Shown here piece after piece: positions 27,726 through 36,868 of a DNA stretch of 64,000 nucleotides. The translations under genes were made by a program, and so were the position numbers. The notes beneath the pieces were generated by a model. It did no database searches. It saw only the letters and a list, made by a program, of their open reading frames with translations, and was not told where the DNA came from. Source of the DNA: Acidaminococcaceae bacterium (lineage in GTDB: Bacteria > Bacillota > Negativicutes > Acidaminococcales > Acidaminococcaceae); contig JALCSJ010000001.1 in the NCBI GenBank assembly GCA_022653215.1, forward strand, positions 1 to 64,000. Direction: 5' to 3'. The first letter of the stretch is position 1; the number at the start of each line of letters is the position of its first letter.

Positions 27726-28673
27726 ATGAAAATTGTAGATTTGCATTGTGACACAATTACCGAGTTGGAAAAGCAGCACAAACAACTGCGTAAAAACGAC
27801 ATGAATCTTGATTTGCTCCGCATGAAAGAGCAAGGTATTACGCTCCAGGATTTCGCTATTTTTGTAAGAATGACTGAGTATAAGAATGTAGAAGAAGCTT
27901 GGCAGTACACTCTGAATATTTGCAAATTTTTTAAAGATCAAATGGCGGCTAATAAAGACTTAGTCAGCCAGGTGATTTCTTACAAAGATATAGAAGAAAA
28001 TATGGCTAAAGGAAAAATTTCTGCTCTTTTATCAGTAGAAGAGGGCGGCGTTCTGGGAGAAAACATTGAACGGGTGGCTGAACTTTACAAGCAAGGTGTT
28101 CGCCTGATTACTATTTCCTGGAACTTCGAGAACTCTCTTGGTTATCCCCATTCTTTAACTGAATCTACAGAAGACAAGCATTTAAAACCCTTTGGCAGAG
28201 AAGTAGTTAAAACTATGGATGAATTGCATATGATTGTAGATGTATCTCATTCCGGAGACGGAGATTTCTGGGATGTGGCAGATATTGTTAAAGGCCCCTT
28301 TGTTGCCTCCCACTCAGATGCCAGAGCTATCGAAGGTCATTCCAGAAACTTAACTGATCCTATGATTAAGACTCTAGCTGAACACGGCGGCGTAATGGGT
28401 ATTAATTTCTTTAGCAAGTTCTTGGGCCATGACGGAACCGGCAGCATCGACCAAATGGTTACCCACATTAAACATATTAAACAAGTGGGTGGCATTGACG
28501 TTATTGGTTTAGGAAGTGACTTTGACGGCTTCGGCGGTGCCAGCGGTGTGCGTACCTGTGAAGATTTCCCGAAACTGTTTGCTGCTTTGAGCAAAGCAGG
28601 TTTTACTGATGGTGAGTTAGAAAAAATATCTCATAAGAACGCTTTGCGGGTTATGCAGGATGTCTTAAAATAA
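27726..28673 (+). CDS. Membrane-dipeptidase-like M19 family peptidase
   Basis: A 315-residue zinc dipeptidase of the M19 (renal dipeptidase) family. The DLHCDT motif at the start supplies metal ligands. VEEGG and the later DVSHSGD and SHSDARAI segments complete the binuclear zinc site. It is probably cytoplasmic since no signal peptide is seen. The second peptidase gene follows after 13 bases, suggesting an operon with the symporter gene upstream or at least a shared function. Confidence 0.88.
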   Translation: MKIVDLHCDTITELEKQHKQLRKNDMNLDLLRMKEQGITLQDFAIFVRMTEYKNVEEAWQYTLNICKFFKDQMAANKDLVSQVISYKDIEENMAKGKISALLSVEEGGVLGENIERVAELYKQGVRLITISWNFENSLGYPHSLTESTEDKHLKPFGREVVKTMDELHMIVDVSHSGDGDFWDVADIVKGPFVASHSDARAIEGHSRNLTDPMIKTLAEHGGVMGINFFSKFLGHDGTGSIDQMVTHIKHIKQVGGIDVIGLGSDFDGFGGASGVRTCEDFPKLFAALSKAGFTDGELEKISHKNALRVMQDVLK

Positions 28674-28686
28674 TAGGGGAGAAACC

Positions 28687-29811
28687 ATGAACAAGGAACT
28701 GAAAATCAAAGTATTTTCCTATGTAAAAAAGAATTTGCCTGAACTGGTACGACTGATTTACGATGTAACAAGCATACCTTCACCTACAGGTTCTGAGGGA
28801 AAAAAGGCTGCTTGGATTATGGAAACCTTAAAGAGTTTCGGCGCTGAGGGAATGTATATTGACGCAGTTGGTAATGTTATTTATCCTTACCACATTGAAG
28901 GTAAAACTAAATTCCCTATGTACGGAGCTCATATTGATACCGTATTTGCCGGTTTGGATAATATTCAGCCGGAAATAGACGGAGTCATTATGCAAGGTGC
29001 TTCCTGCGGTGATAACAGTTCTAATGTGGCAGCCATGCTCTTTGCCATTAAGATGTTTTTACAACTTAACATCGTGACTAAAGAAGGCATGGTCTTTGTT
29101 TTTAACGTAGGCGAAGAAGGCTTGGGAAATTTAAAGGGCGCCAAATTCTTAATCAAAGAATGGGGCAGCAGGATTTCTTCTTATCTGGCAACAGATTGCT
29201 ACAATGATGACTTTGTGAATCTGGCAGTTGGTTCCACCCGCTATAAAGTAACTGTTCATGCAGAGGGTGGTCATAGCTGGTTTGCTTTCGGCAACACTAA
29301 TGCTATTCATACGGCTTCAGATATTATTCATGAGTTCTATCACATGACCGTGCCTGAAACACCCAGGACTACTTACAACATTGGTACTATTGCCGGCGGG
29401 ACTACAGTTAATTCCATTGCAGAAACCGCAGAATTTACCGTGGATATGCGCTCGGAAAATCAAGTGGAACTGGATAAGTTAGAAGAGCAATTCAAAAACA
29501 TTCTGGCCAAATTCCGTTCGAAAAAAGTTGCTGTTGAGGCAGAAATGATCGGCCAAAGACCCTGCAGCAACGGACTGATTCAAGACGAAATCTATGACAG
29601 GATTGTCAATATCAGAAAAGCCCATGATTTACCCACCGTATTTCAAGGTGCCAGTACCGATGCCAATGTGCCTTTGAGTGTAGGGATTCCTGCTCTGTCT
29701 TTTGGACTGGGAAAAGGCACCGGCATGCATAAGGTTAATGAAACCTTGGATTTATCTACTATTGAATTCGGCATGAACCAATTCCTGGAATACATGCTGT
29801 ATAATGATTAG
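28687..29811 (+). CDS. M20 family metallopeptidase
   Basis: A 374-residue M20-type zinc hydrolase. GAHIDT carries metal ligands, VGEEGLG holds the catalytic glutamate pair, and GGHSW and the DANVP region match the dimerisation-domain and C-terminal histidine pattern (GTGMHKVNE). It is likely a dipeptidase or amidohydrolase. The ribosome site is GGGGAGAA. Confidence 0.85.
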   Translation: MNKELKIKVFSYVKKNLPELVRLIYDVTSIPSPTGSEGKKAAWIMETLKSFGAEGMYIDAVGNVIYPYHIEGKTKFPMYGAHIDTVFAGLDNIQPEIDGVIMQGASCGDNSSNVAAMLFAIKMFLQLNIVTKEGMVFVFNVGEEGLGNLKGAKFLIKEWGSRISSYLATDCYNDDFVNLAVGSTRYKVTVHAEGGHSWFAFGNTNAIHTASDIIHEFYHMTVPETPRTTYNIGTIAGGTTVNSIAETAEFTVDMRSENQVELDKLEEQFKNILAKFRSKKVAVEAEMIGQRPCSNGLIQDEIYDRIVNIRKAHDLPTVFQGASTDANVPLSVGIPALSFGLGKGTGMHKVNETLDLSTIEFGMNQFLEYMLYND

Positions 29812-29854
29812 TAAAGCAGAAAATACATTTACAAATAGTCATGGATTTTTTTCC

Positions 29855-29883
29855 TTGACAATGGTTTTTCGTAGTGCTAGTAT
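29855..29883 (+). promoter_or_regulatory. trp operon promoter
   Basis: A consensus TTGACA (29855-29860) and TAGTAT (29878-29883) with a 17-base spacer, plus an extended TGC before the -10 box. Confidence 0.75.
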
Positions 29884-29919
29884 AAGTACATAATTTAATA
29901 AACCTATTCAAAACCATTG

Positions 29920-30170
29920 AGGTGGAGATAACGTCTGAAAATGTATTTACAGAGAGTCCGGGGTGCTGAAAACCGGGCATTGGCAGTCAGGCAAATGGAC
30001 CACCGAGGGTGCAGTGAAATCGTACAACCGAAATTACTCTGCAACGTCACAGCCGCGTTAAGGATGAGGAATGTGTTAGCATTCTGCTTAAGCGTATGAA
30101 CCTGTGGGTTCATATAACAAGGTGGTACCGCAGACTTTTAAGCCTGTCCTTGACGAGGACAGGCTTTTTT
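29920..30170 (+). promoter_or_regulatory. T-box riboswitch, probable tryptophan specificity
   Basis: The diagnostic T-box sequence AAGGTGGTACCGCAG (30119-30133) is followed by a terminator stem (30140-30149 with 30157-30166) and a T run. Upstream lies the specifier region with an AGAGAGTCC motif, and TGG at 29996-29998 is a good candidate specifier codon, matching the trp operon downstream. Binding of uncharged tRNA-Trp would favour the antiterminator and turn on the operon. Confidence 0.9.
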
Positions 30171-30180
30171 ATTTTTACAA

Positions 30181-30236
30181 ACGGCGGGTAGCTATTTTGT
30201 TGGCATATGCTAACGAAAACTACCCGTCGTTTTTTA
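30181..30236 (+). terminator. Second terminator hairpin between the Trp T-box and trpE
   Basis: ACGGCGGGTAG (30181-30191) pairs with CTACCCGTCGT (30220-30230) with one G-T pair, enclosing a second stem around GCATATGC, and is followed by six T residues. It lies after the T-box's own terminator and 17 bases before trpE. It would be a second stop signal in the same leader. Confidence 0.6.
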
Positions 30237-30252
30237 TTTTAGGAGGAGCACA

Positions 30253-31716
30253 ATGTTAAATCTTACTTTAGAAGAAGTAAAAAAATACGCAAAAGATTAT
30301 ACCGCAGTTCCGGTTACCCAAGAAATTTTTGCAGATACACTGACACCCATTGGTTTTATCAGCAATGTTAAAAACAGCAGCAGTAATTATTTCCTCCTGG
30401 AAAGCTTGGAAGGGGGAGAAAAATGGGGGAGATATTCCTTTATCGGCTATGACCCATTAGTACGGATTAAAGCAAAGAACAACAAAGTCGAAGTCATTAA
30501 CACTGCAGCCGTGAAATTTGAAAGCAAAGAACCATTAAAGACGATTCGCGAAATCTTGGCAGAATATAAAGTGCCGGTATGTAAAGGCATTCCGCCTTTA
30601 ACAGGAGGATTTGTTGGTTACTTCTCTTACGATTTTATTCAGTACTGTGAGTCCAGCCTGCATTTTGACCAAAGTAAGTCAACAGAGTTTCCGGATTTTG
30701 ATTTAATGCTCTTTGATAAAATTATTGCTTTTGACCATTTGCAACATAAAATTTTTGTTACAGTAAATGTGAAGACAGATAATGTGGAAGTGAATTACCA
30801 CAAAGCCGAAAGAGAAATTAAGGCTATGGAAGAATTAATCAATAAACCGGTGGTACCACCGAAATTCACACCGGCCCATATGGGTCAACTGGTAAGTAAT
30901 CAGACACGAGAACTTTACAACAGTAATTTAGAAAAAATAAAAGAACATATTAAGCAAGGTGATATTTTCCAAGCAGTTTATTCCCAAAGATTTTCCGCAA
31001 CTTATGACCAAGGTTTATTCAACGTTTATCGTATTTTAAGAACTACCAATCCTTCTCAATATATGGTGCTTATAAAAAATGATGATGTAGAAATAGCCGG
31101 TTCTTCACCGGAAACTTTAATAAAAGTAGCAGGTCGACAAATTACTTCCATGCCCATTGCAGGAACCAGAAAAAGAGGTAAGACGGAAGCAGAAGATTTA
31201 GCTTTGGAAAGGGAGTTAGTCAGCGACGAAAAAGAACAGGCCGAACACAATATGCTGGTTGACCTGGCTAGAAATGATGTGGGGAAAGTCAGTGAGTTTG
31301 GCAGCGTAAAAGTTTTGGATTATATGAAAATTAAAAGATTTTCCCATGTTATGCATATTACTACCAGAGTAGTAGGAACCATGAAAAAACAGCAGGACAG
31401 CTTAGATACCTTATGTGCAGCTTTTCCGGCAGGCACTTTATCCGGAGCACCAAAAGTAAGAGCCTGTGAAATAATTAATGAATTGGAACCGGAAGGACGA
31501 GGTATCTACGGCGGTGGTATGGGGTATTTGGATTTTGCCGGCAATATGGATATTTGCATTGGGATCAGGACAGCCTTCAAGTATGGCGGCAAGGTTTATG
31601 TGCAGGCAGGCGGTGGTATTGTGGCGGATTCCAAGCCGGATGATGAATTTCAGGAAACTTTGAACAAAGCAGGAGCAGTGCTGGATGCTCTTAAAGCAAC
31701 CACGGAGGTGAGGTGA
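30253..31716 (+). CDS. trpE: Anthranilate synthase component I
   Basis: Converts chorismate and ammonia to anthranilate, the first step of tryptophan synthesis, with TrpG supplying ammonia. The 487-residue protein has the LLES feedback-inhibition motif (48-51) and the chorismate-binding domain with GSSPETL, PIAGTRKRG and the AGTLSGAPK segment. The AGGAGGAG ribosome site is strong. It leads the trpEGDCFBA operon and is controlled by the T-box. Confidence 0.96.
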   Translation: MLNLTLEEVKKYAKDYTAVPVTQEIFADTLTPIGFISNVKNSSSNYFLLESLEGGEKWGRYSFIGYDPLVRIKAKNNKVEVINTAAVKFESKEPLKTIREILAEYKVPVCKGIPPLTGGFVGYFSYDFIQYCESSLHFDQSKSTEFPDFDLMLFDKIIAFDHLQHKIFVTVNVKTDNVEVNYHKAEREIKAMEELINKPVVPPKFTPAHMGQLVSNQTRELYNSNLEKIKEHIKQGDIFQAVYSQRFSATYDQGLFNVYRILRTTNPSQYMVLIKNDDVEIAGSSPETLIKVAGRQITSMPIAGTRKRGKTEAEDLALERELVSDEKEQAEHNMLVDLARNDVGKVSEFGSVKVLDYMKIKRFSHVMHITTRVVGTMKKQQDSLDTLCAAFPAGTLSGAPKVRACEIINELEPEGRGIYGGGMGYLDFAGNMDICIGIRTAFKYGGKVYVQAGGGIVADSKPDDEFQETLNKAGAVLDALKATTEVR

Positions 31717-31719
31717 AGT

Positions 31720-32298
31720 ATGATACTCATTATTGATAATTTCGACAGCTTTACTTATAACCTTTACCAATACGTGGGCAGTATAAATGCTCAGGTAGCG
31801 GTTTACAGAAATAATGCCATAACCTTGGAGGGGATTCGCAAGCTAAATCCTTCTCATATTATTATTTCACCGGGACCGGGACAACCTAAAGATGCAGGTG
31901 TTTGCGAAGCAGCGATTAATAAATTAAAAGGTATGTATCCTATGCTGGGAGTTTGTTTAGGCCATCAAGCCATAGGAGAAGTTTTTGGCGGCAAAGTTGT
32001 TTTGGCACCCAAGCTGGTTCATGGTAAAACAAGCAAAATTAAAATAGATACTACATGTAAATTATTCAGTAACATGCCAAAAGAAATTCAGGGAGCAAGA
32101 TATCATTCCTTAATTGTGGCTAAGAAAAATTTACCTAAGGAACTGTTAATTACAGCTGAAACAGAGCAAGGAGAAATCATGGGACTTAAGCACAAAGACT
32201 ACAATATTTACGGAGTGCAGTTTCATCCTGAATCAATTATGACACCGGATGGGAAAAAAATAATAGAAAATTTCTTGAAAATAACAGGGGGAAAATAA
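31720..32298 (+). CDS. trpG: Anthranilate synthase component II (glutamine amidotransferase)
   Basis: A 192-residue class I glutamine amidotransferase. The nucleophile Cys79 is in GVCLGHQ, with the catalytic His/Glu in FHPESI near 168-172, and GPGQPKDAG at 52-60. It is three bases after trpE and one base before trpD. It could also serve PabB, since dual use of TrpG is common, but this is not visible here. Confidence 0.95.
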   Translation: MILIIDNFDSFTYNLYQYVGSINAQVAVYRNNAITLEGIRKLNPSHIIISPGPGQPKDAGVCEAAINKLKGMYPMLGVCLGHQAIGEVFGGKVVLAPKLVHGKTSKIKIDTTCKLFSNMPKEIQGARYHSLIVAKKNLPKELLITAETEQGEIMGLKHKDYNIYGVQFHPESIMTPDGKKIIENFLKITGGK

Positions 32299-32299
32299 A

Positions 32300-33328
32300 A
32301 TGATTAGAGAAGCAATTGCCAAGATCGTGAATAAAGAAGATTTAACCTACAAAGAAGCCTATACGGTTATGAATGAAATAATGAGTGGTGAAACTACTGC
32401 CACCCAAAACGCTGCTTTTCTTGCAGCTCTTTCCACTAAAAGTACTAAAGCAGAAACCATTGTGGAAATTGCCGGCTGTGCTGCAGCTATGCGTGACCAT
32501 GCCACAAAAGTAGAAACTAAGGATTTGCCTGTCATGGAAATAGTCGGTACCGGCGGAGACGGAGCTCACAGTTTTAATATCTCTACGACTTCAGCCATTA
32601 TTGCTGCCGCCGGGGGCATAAAGATTGCTAAACATGGTAACAGAGCGGCATCTTCTCAGTGTGGCACAGCTGATTGCCTGGAGGCACTGGGGGTGAATAT
32701 TCAGCAAAGTCCCAAAAAATGTTTGGAACTTTTGCAAAAAGCCGGTATGTGTTTTCTCTTTGCTCAAAAGTATCATAGTTCCATGAAGTACGTTGGAGCA
32801 ATTCGCAAGGAGCTAGGCTTTCGTACAGTGTTCAATATTTTAGGACCTTTAACTAATCCTGCCAATCCTAAAATGATGCTTCTGGGTGTTTACGATGAAT
32901 ATTTAGTAGCACCTTTAGCTCAGGTGCTTATGAGTTTGGGCGTAAAGAGAGGCATGGTAGTCTACGGCAAAGATAAACTGGATGAAATTTCTGCCAGCGC
33001 ACCTACGGGCATATGCGAATTTAAAGATGGCTGGTACAAAAATTATGTGATTAAACCGGAAGATTTTGGCTTTAACAGTTGTACAAAAGCAGATTTAGCA
33101 GGTGGCACACCTGAAGAAAATGCCAAAATCCTGCGGAGTGTTTTAGCCGGTGAAAAAGGTCCCAGAAGAACAGCCGCTCTTATGAATGCGGGAGCAGCAC
33201 TGTTCATAGGCGGTAAAGCAGAAACCATGAAAGCCGGCATTACTTTGGCGGCAGGACTTATTGATGCAGGTAAAGCCACAGAGACCTTGGAAAAACTAAT
33301 TGAGGTAAGCAATAGCCCGGAGGAATAA
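32300..33328 (+). CDS. trpD: Anthranilate phosphoribosyltransferase
   Basis: Adds phosphoribose to anthranilate. The 342-residue protein has the PRPP-binding GTGGD motif, followed by NISTTSA and KHGNRAASS. The whole length matches the family. Confidence 0.96.
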   Translation: MIREAIAKIVNKEDLTYKEAYTVMNEIMSGETTATQNAAFLAALSTKSTKAETIVEIAGCAAAMRDHATKVETKDLPVMEIVGTGGDGAHSFNISTTSAIIAAAGGIKIAKHGNRAASSQCGTADCLEALGVNIQQSPKKCLELLQKAGMCFLFAQKYHSSMKYVGAIRKELGFRTVFNILGPLTNPANPKMMLLGVYDEYLVAPLAQVLMSLGVKRGMVVYGKDKLDEISASAPTGICEFKDGWYKNYVIKPEDFGFNSCTKADLAGGTPEENAKILRSVLAGEKGPRRTAALMNAGAALFIGGKAETMKAGITLAAGLIDAGKATETLEKLIEVSNSPEE

Positions 33329-33338
33329 GAGAAATAAA

Positions 33339-34127
33339 ATGAATATTTTAGATGAACTGGCAGCTTATGCTGCAGTGAGGGTAGCGAAAGCAAAAACCAT
33401 TAAGAGTCTGAATCAAGTACGACAGGAAGCGGAGCAGCTGCCCCAAGGAAATTTCCCTTTTGCACGGGCTTTGCAAAAAGAAGGATTAGCTTTTATCTGC
33501 GAATGCAAAAAAGCTTCTCCTTCCAAAGGCTTGATCGCCGAAAATTTCCCTTATCTGCAAATAGCTAAAGACTATGAACAAGCAGGAGCTGACTGCATTT
33601 CGGTTTTGACGGAGCCCAAGTGGTTCTTGGGCAGCAATAAATATTTGGCAGAGATTGCCTCAAAGGTAAAAATCCCCTGCTTGCGGAAAGATTTTACTGT
33701 TGATCCGTATATGATTTATGAAGCAAAACTTTTAGGTGCCAGTGCTGTTCTTCTCATTTGTGGAATTTCCACAGATACTCAAATAAAGGAGTATCTTAAA
33801 ATCTGTGACAGCGTAGGTTTGTCTGCTCTTGTGGAAGCTCATGACGCAACAGAAATTAAAAGAGCAGTAGAAGACGGAGCAAAAATCATAGGTGTGAATA
33901 ACAGAAATCTAAAAAACTTTTCCGTTGATGTTAACAATAGTGCCAAACTGCGCGCACTGGTTCCTAAAAACATTTTATATATTTCGGAAAGCGGCATCAA
34001 AACACCGGAGGATGTTAGAGCAGTGAAAAACATGGGGGCAGACGGAGTGCTGATTGGAGAGGCTCTTATGCGCAGTAAAAATATAACAGCAGCTTTACAA
34101 AGACTGAAAGGAGGAGCTGATGACTAA
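33339..34127 (+). CDS. trpC: Indole-3-glycerol phosphate synthase
   Basis: Forms the indole ring from the carboxyphenylamino deoxyribulose phosphate intermediate. The 262-residue TIM barrel carries CECKKASPSKG, PCLRKDFTVDPY, and GVNNRNLKNFSVD, all typical. It overlaps trpF by 8 bases. Confidence 0.96.
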   Translation: MNILDELAAYAAVRVAKAKTIKSLNQVRQEAEQLPQGNFPFARALQKEGLAFICECKKASPSKGLIAENFPYLQIAKDYEQAGADCISVLTEPKWFLGSNKYLAEIASKVKIPCLRKDFTVDPYMIYEAKLLGASAVLLICGISTDTQIKEYLKICDSVGLSALVEAHDATEIKRAVEDGAKIIGVNNRNLKNFSVDVNNSAKLRALVPKNILYISESGIKTPEDVRAVKNMGADGVLIGEALMRSKNITAALQRLKGGADD

Positions 34128-34752
34128 AATTAAAATTTGCGGTTTGTCCCGGGTTGAAGATATTCAGGCAGCGAATGCATTAAAGCCTGATTACATTGGT
34201 TTTGTTTTTGCCAAAAGCCCGCGACAAGTAACTCTGCAACAGGCAATAGCTTTAAAGCACCTTTTGCATCCTTCTATTAAAGCCGTAGGAGTATTTGTTA
34301 AAGAAACAGTAGATAATATAGCTGACATAGCAGAAAAAGGCTGTATAGACCTTATTCAGCTCCACGGGGATGAATCCCGGGAGTTTTGCAGAAAACTTCG
34401 GAAGAGCACCGATAAACCGATTATTAAAGCAATCAGAGTAAAAGATGCTGCTAGTTTAAAAGAGTTACAAACTTATGATTGCGATTATTTTCTTTTAGAT
34501 GCTTTTTCTGCAAAGGCTTTTGGGGGGGTGGGAAAATCTTTTGATTATAATTTCCTCAAAGATGCTGAAATTCCTAAACCGTTTTTTATGGCAGGAGGCC
34601 TTGGAACAGATAATGTGCAAGCTGTGATTGCTAAAATCAATCCTTACGGAGTTGACATAAGCGGTGGTGTAGAGACTAATAAAAAAAAGGATCCCGGGAA
34701 GATGGCAAAAATTATACAAATGGTGAGAAAAGGAGATAAGAACAATGACTAA
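34120..34752 (+). CDS. trpF: Phosphoribosylanthranilate isomerase
   Basis: A 210-residue TIM barrel with KICGLSR at the start and [11 protein letters not shown] next, the catalytic cysteine and aspartate regions of the family, and the DISGGVET phosphate-binding end. It overlaps both trpC and trpB by 8 bases. Confidence 0.95.
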   Translation: MTKIKICGLSRVEDIQAANALKPDYIGFVFAKSPRQVTLQQAIALKHLLHPSIKAVGVFVKETVDNIADIAEKGCIDLIQLHGDESREFCRKLRKSTDKPIIKAIRVKDAASLKELQTYDCDYFLLDAFSAKAFGGVGKSFDYNFLKDAEIPKPFFMAGGLGTDNVQAVIAKINPYGVDISGGVETNKKKDPGKMAKIIQMVRKGDKNND

Positions 34753-35929
34753 AGGTAGATATGGAACACATGGTGGACAGTTTGTGCCGGAGACTTTGAT
34801 GAATGCAGTTATTGAATTGGAAGGGGCTTACGAAAAATATAAAAAGGACCCGGAGTTTTTAAAGGAACTTCATACTCTTTATCGGGATTATGCTAACAGA
34901 CCGTCTATGCTTTATTACGCTGAACGCATGACCAAAGATTTGGGCGGAGCAAAAATTTATTTAAAACGGGAAGATTTAAATCATACAGGTGCCCATAAAA
35001 TTAATAATGTTTTAGGACAGTGTTTGCTGGCTAAGAAGATGGGGAAAAAACGTATTATTGCGGAAACAGGTGCAGGTCAGCATGGAGTAGCAGCCGCTAC
35101 GGTAGCAGCACTTATGGGTATGGAATGCAGAGTCTATATGGGAAAAGTTGACACCGAACGTCAAGCCTTGAATGTTTATCGGATGCAGCTTTTGGGAGCT
35201 GAAGTTGTGCCTGTAACCAGTGGCACCATGACCTTGAAAGATGCAGTAAATGAAGCTTTGAGAGAATGGACAGAACGAGTTTTAGATACCTTCTACGTTA
35301 TTGGTTCTGTCATGGGACCTCATCCTTATCCGGAAATGGTAAGAGATTTTCAAAAAGTAATCGGGGAAGAGGTAAAAGGGCAGCTGCAGGAAAAAGAAGG
35401 CAAACTGCCTGATGCGGTGCTTGCCTGTGTAGGCGGCGGGTCCAATGCTATGGGACTCTTCTATGATTTTATTCCTGATAAAAGCGTTAAACTGATAGGG
35501 GTAGAAGCAGCGGGCCGGGGGGTAAATACAGACAGAACTGCAGCTACTATAGCCAGAGGTACTCCCGGTGTGTTCCATGGCATGGAGTCTTATTTCCTTC
35601 AAGATGGGGATGGACAAATAGCTCCGGTTTATTCTATTTCCGCCGGTTTGGATTACCCCGGCATAGGACCTGAACATGCTTATCTTCATGATATTGGCAG
35701 AGCTCAGTATGTTGCGGCTACTGATGATGAATCCGTGGCAGCTTTTGAATATTTATCAAAAATGGAAGGCATAATTCCTGCCATCGAAAGTTCTCATGCA
35801 GTGGCTTATGCTATGAAACTGGCACCTACCATGAGAAAAGACCAAATTATAGTTATTAATATTTCCGGCCGGGGAGATAAAGACGTAGCGGCTATTGCCA
35901 GATATAAGGGGGTTGACATTCATGACTAA
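34745..35929 (+). CDS. trpB: Tryptophan synthase beta chain
   Basis: Condenses indole with serine using pyridoxal phosphate. The PLP lysine is K85 in HTGAHKINN, the phosphate-binding loop is [10 protein letters not shown], and the C-terminal SGRGDKD is present. It is 394 residues, of the TrpB1 type, and overlaps trpA by 8 bases. Confidence 0.97.
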   Translation: MTKGRYGTHGGQFVPETLMNAVIELEGAYEKYKKDPEFLKELHTLYRDYANRPSMLYYAERMTKDLGGAKIYLKREDLNHTGAHKINNVLGQCLLAKKMGKKRIIAETGAGQHGVAAATVAALMGMECRVYMGKVDTERQALNVYRMQLLGAEVVPVTSGTMTLKDAVNEALREWTERVLDTFYVIGSVMGPHPYPEMVRDFQKVIGEEVKGQLQEKEGKLPDAVLACVGGGSNAMGLFYDFIPDKSVKLIGVEAAGRGVNTDRTAATIARGTPGVFHGMESYFLQDGDGQIAPVYSISAGLDYPGIGPEHAYLHDIGRAQYVAATDDESVAAFEYLSKMEGIIPAIESSHAVAYAMKLAPTMRKDQIIVINISGRGDKDVAAIARYKGVDIHD

Positions 35930-36710
35930 GTCTATTAAAGAAGTATTTGCTGAAAAGAAAAAGGTGTTTATTCCGTTTATTACGGCAGGGGATCCGAATC
36001 TGGATATTACGGAGCAATTAATTTATGCCATGGAAAAAGCCGGAGCAGGGATTATTGAAATAGGCATTCCCTTTTCTGACCCTATTGCGGAAGGACTGGT
36101 TATTCAAGCTGCTGATGCCAGGGCATTGCAAGCCGGGACAAAAATAGACGGGATTTTTGCCATGCTGAAAAAAGTGAGAAAAAATTCTCAGGTTCCTATT
36201 GTATTTTTGACTTATATTAATCCTATTTACAGATATGGCAGGGATAAATTCTTTAAACATTGTCAAGAAACCCAAGTTAACGGAGTTATAGTTCCGGATG
36301 TGCCTTTTGAGGAAAAGGCAATTATTGCTGATTACTGTACCAAATACGGAGTGGAGCCAATCTCCCTGATAGCACCAACCTCTGAGCAAAGAATAAAAAT
36401 GCTGGCAAAAGAAGCCAAAGGTTATATCTATATTGTTTCTTCTTTGGGTGTTACCGGTGTGAGAAAGAACATTTCTACGAATATTAGTGCTATTGTTCAG
36501 CAAATAAAAGAAGTTACTGATGTTCCTGCGGCAGTTGGTTTTGGTATTGCCACTCCGGAACAGGCTGGGTCAATGGCAAAAATTAGCGATGGAGCTATTG
36601 TAGGTAGTGCAATTGTAAAGATTGTTGCACAATTTGGCGAAAATTGTATTCAACCAGTAGCTGAATATACTAAAAAGATGTGCGAAGCAGTTACAAAAAC
36701 AATAAAATAG
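35922..36710 (+). CDS. trpA: Tryptophan synthase alpha chain
   Basis: Splits indole-3-glycerol phosphate to feed indole to TrpB. The 262-residue TIM barrel has the catalytic glutamate E46, and the usual aspartate of the SDPxADG loop is E57 here (SDPIAEG). The acidic character is kept. The ATG at 35922 has an AAGGGGG site, and earlier in-frame starts lie within trpB. Confidence 0.94.
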   Translation: MTKSIKEVFAEKKKVFIPFITAGDPNLDITEQLIYAMEKAGAGIIEIGIPFSDPIAEGLVIQAADARALQAGTKIDGIFAMLKKVRKNSQVPIVFLTYINPIYRYGRDKFFKHCQETQVNGVIVPDVPFEEKAIIADYCTKYGVEPISLIAPTSEQRIKMLAKEAKGYIYIVSSLGVTGVRKNISTNISAIVQQIKEVTDVPAAVGFGIATPEQAGSMAKISDGAIVGSAIVKIVAQFGENCIQPVAEYTKKMCEAVTKTIK

Positions 36711-36723
36711 CGCCAAAAAACTA

Positions 36724-36752
36724 TTGCAATTGTAGCAAAAGTCGCTTATAAT
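36724..36752 (+). promoter_or_regulatory. gltB promoter
   Basis: TTGCAA (36724-36729) and a perfect TATAAT (36747-36752) are separated by 17 bases, shortly after trpA, so gltB has its own start. Confidence 0.7.
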
Positions 36753-36775
36753 AAAAAAGCGTTTTGCTTTACTAA

Positions 36776-36848
36776 AACATATTTTCCAGTGAAGGAAGTA
36801 TGTCCGGCCAACAGCTGAGCGTAAGTTCAGAGGTTGGCCTTTATTTTT
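36776..36848 (+). promoter_or_regulatory. Structured leader with terminator upstream of gltB
   Basis: Two hairpins lie between the promoter and gltB. The first pairs ACATA with TATGT (from 36777 to 36802) and includes TTCC/GGAA. The second pairs GGCCAAC (36806-36812) with GTTGGCC (36833-36839), followed by a T-rich run that is a good intrinsic terminator. This layout suggests attenuation of gltB. I recognise no T-box or glutamine riboswitch consensus in it. Confidence 0.5.
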
Positions 36849-36868
36849 TTCGTTGAGGGGCGATAAAA

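Noticed and set aside
35922..36710. Catalytic defect of TrpA (D60 equivalent is E57)
   Set aside because: The acidic residue is kept, and glutamate at this position is known to me in some other bacterial TrpA proteins, so loss of activity is not implied.
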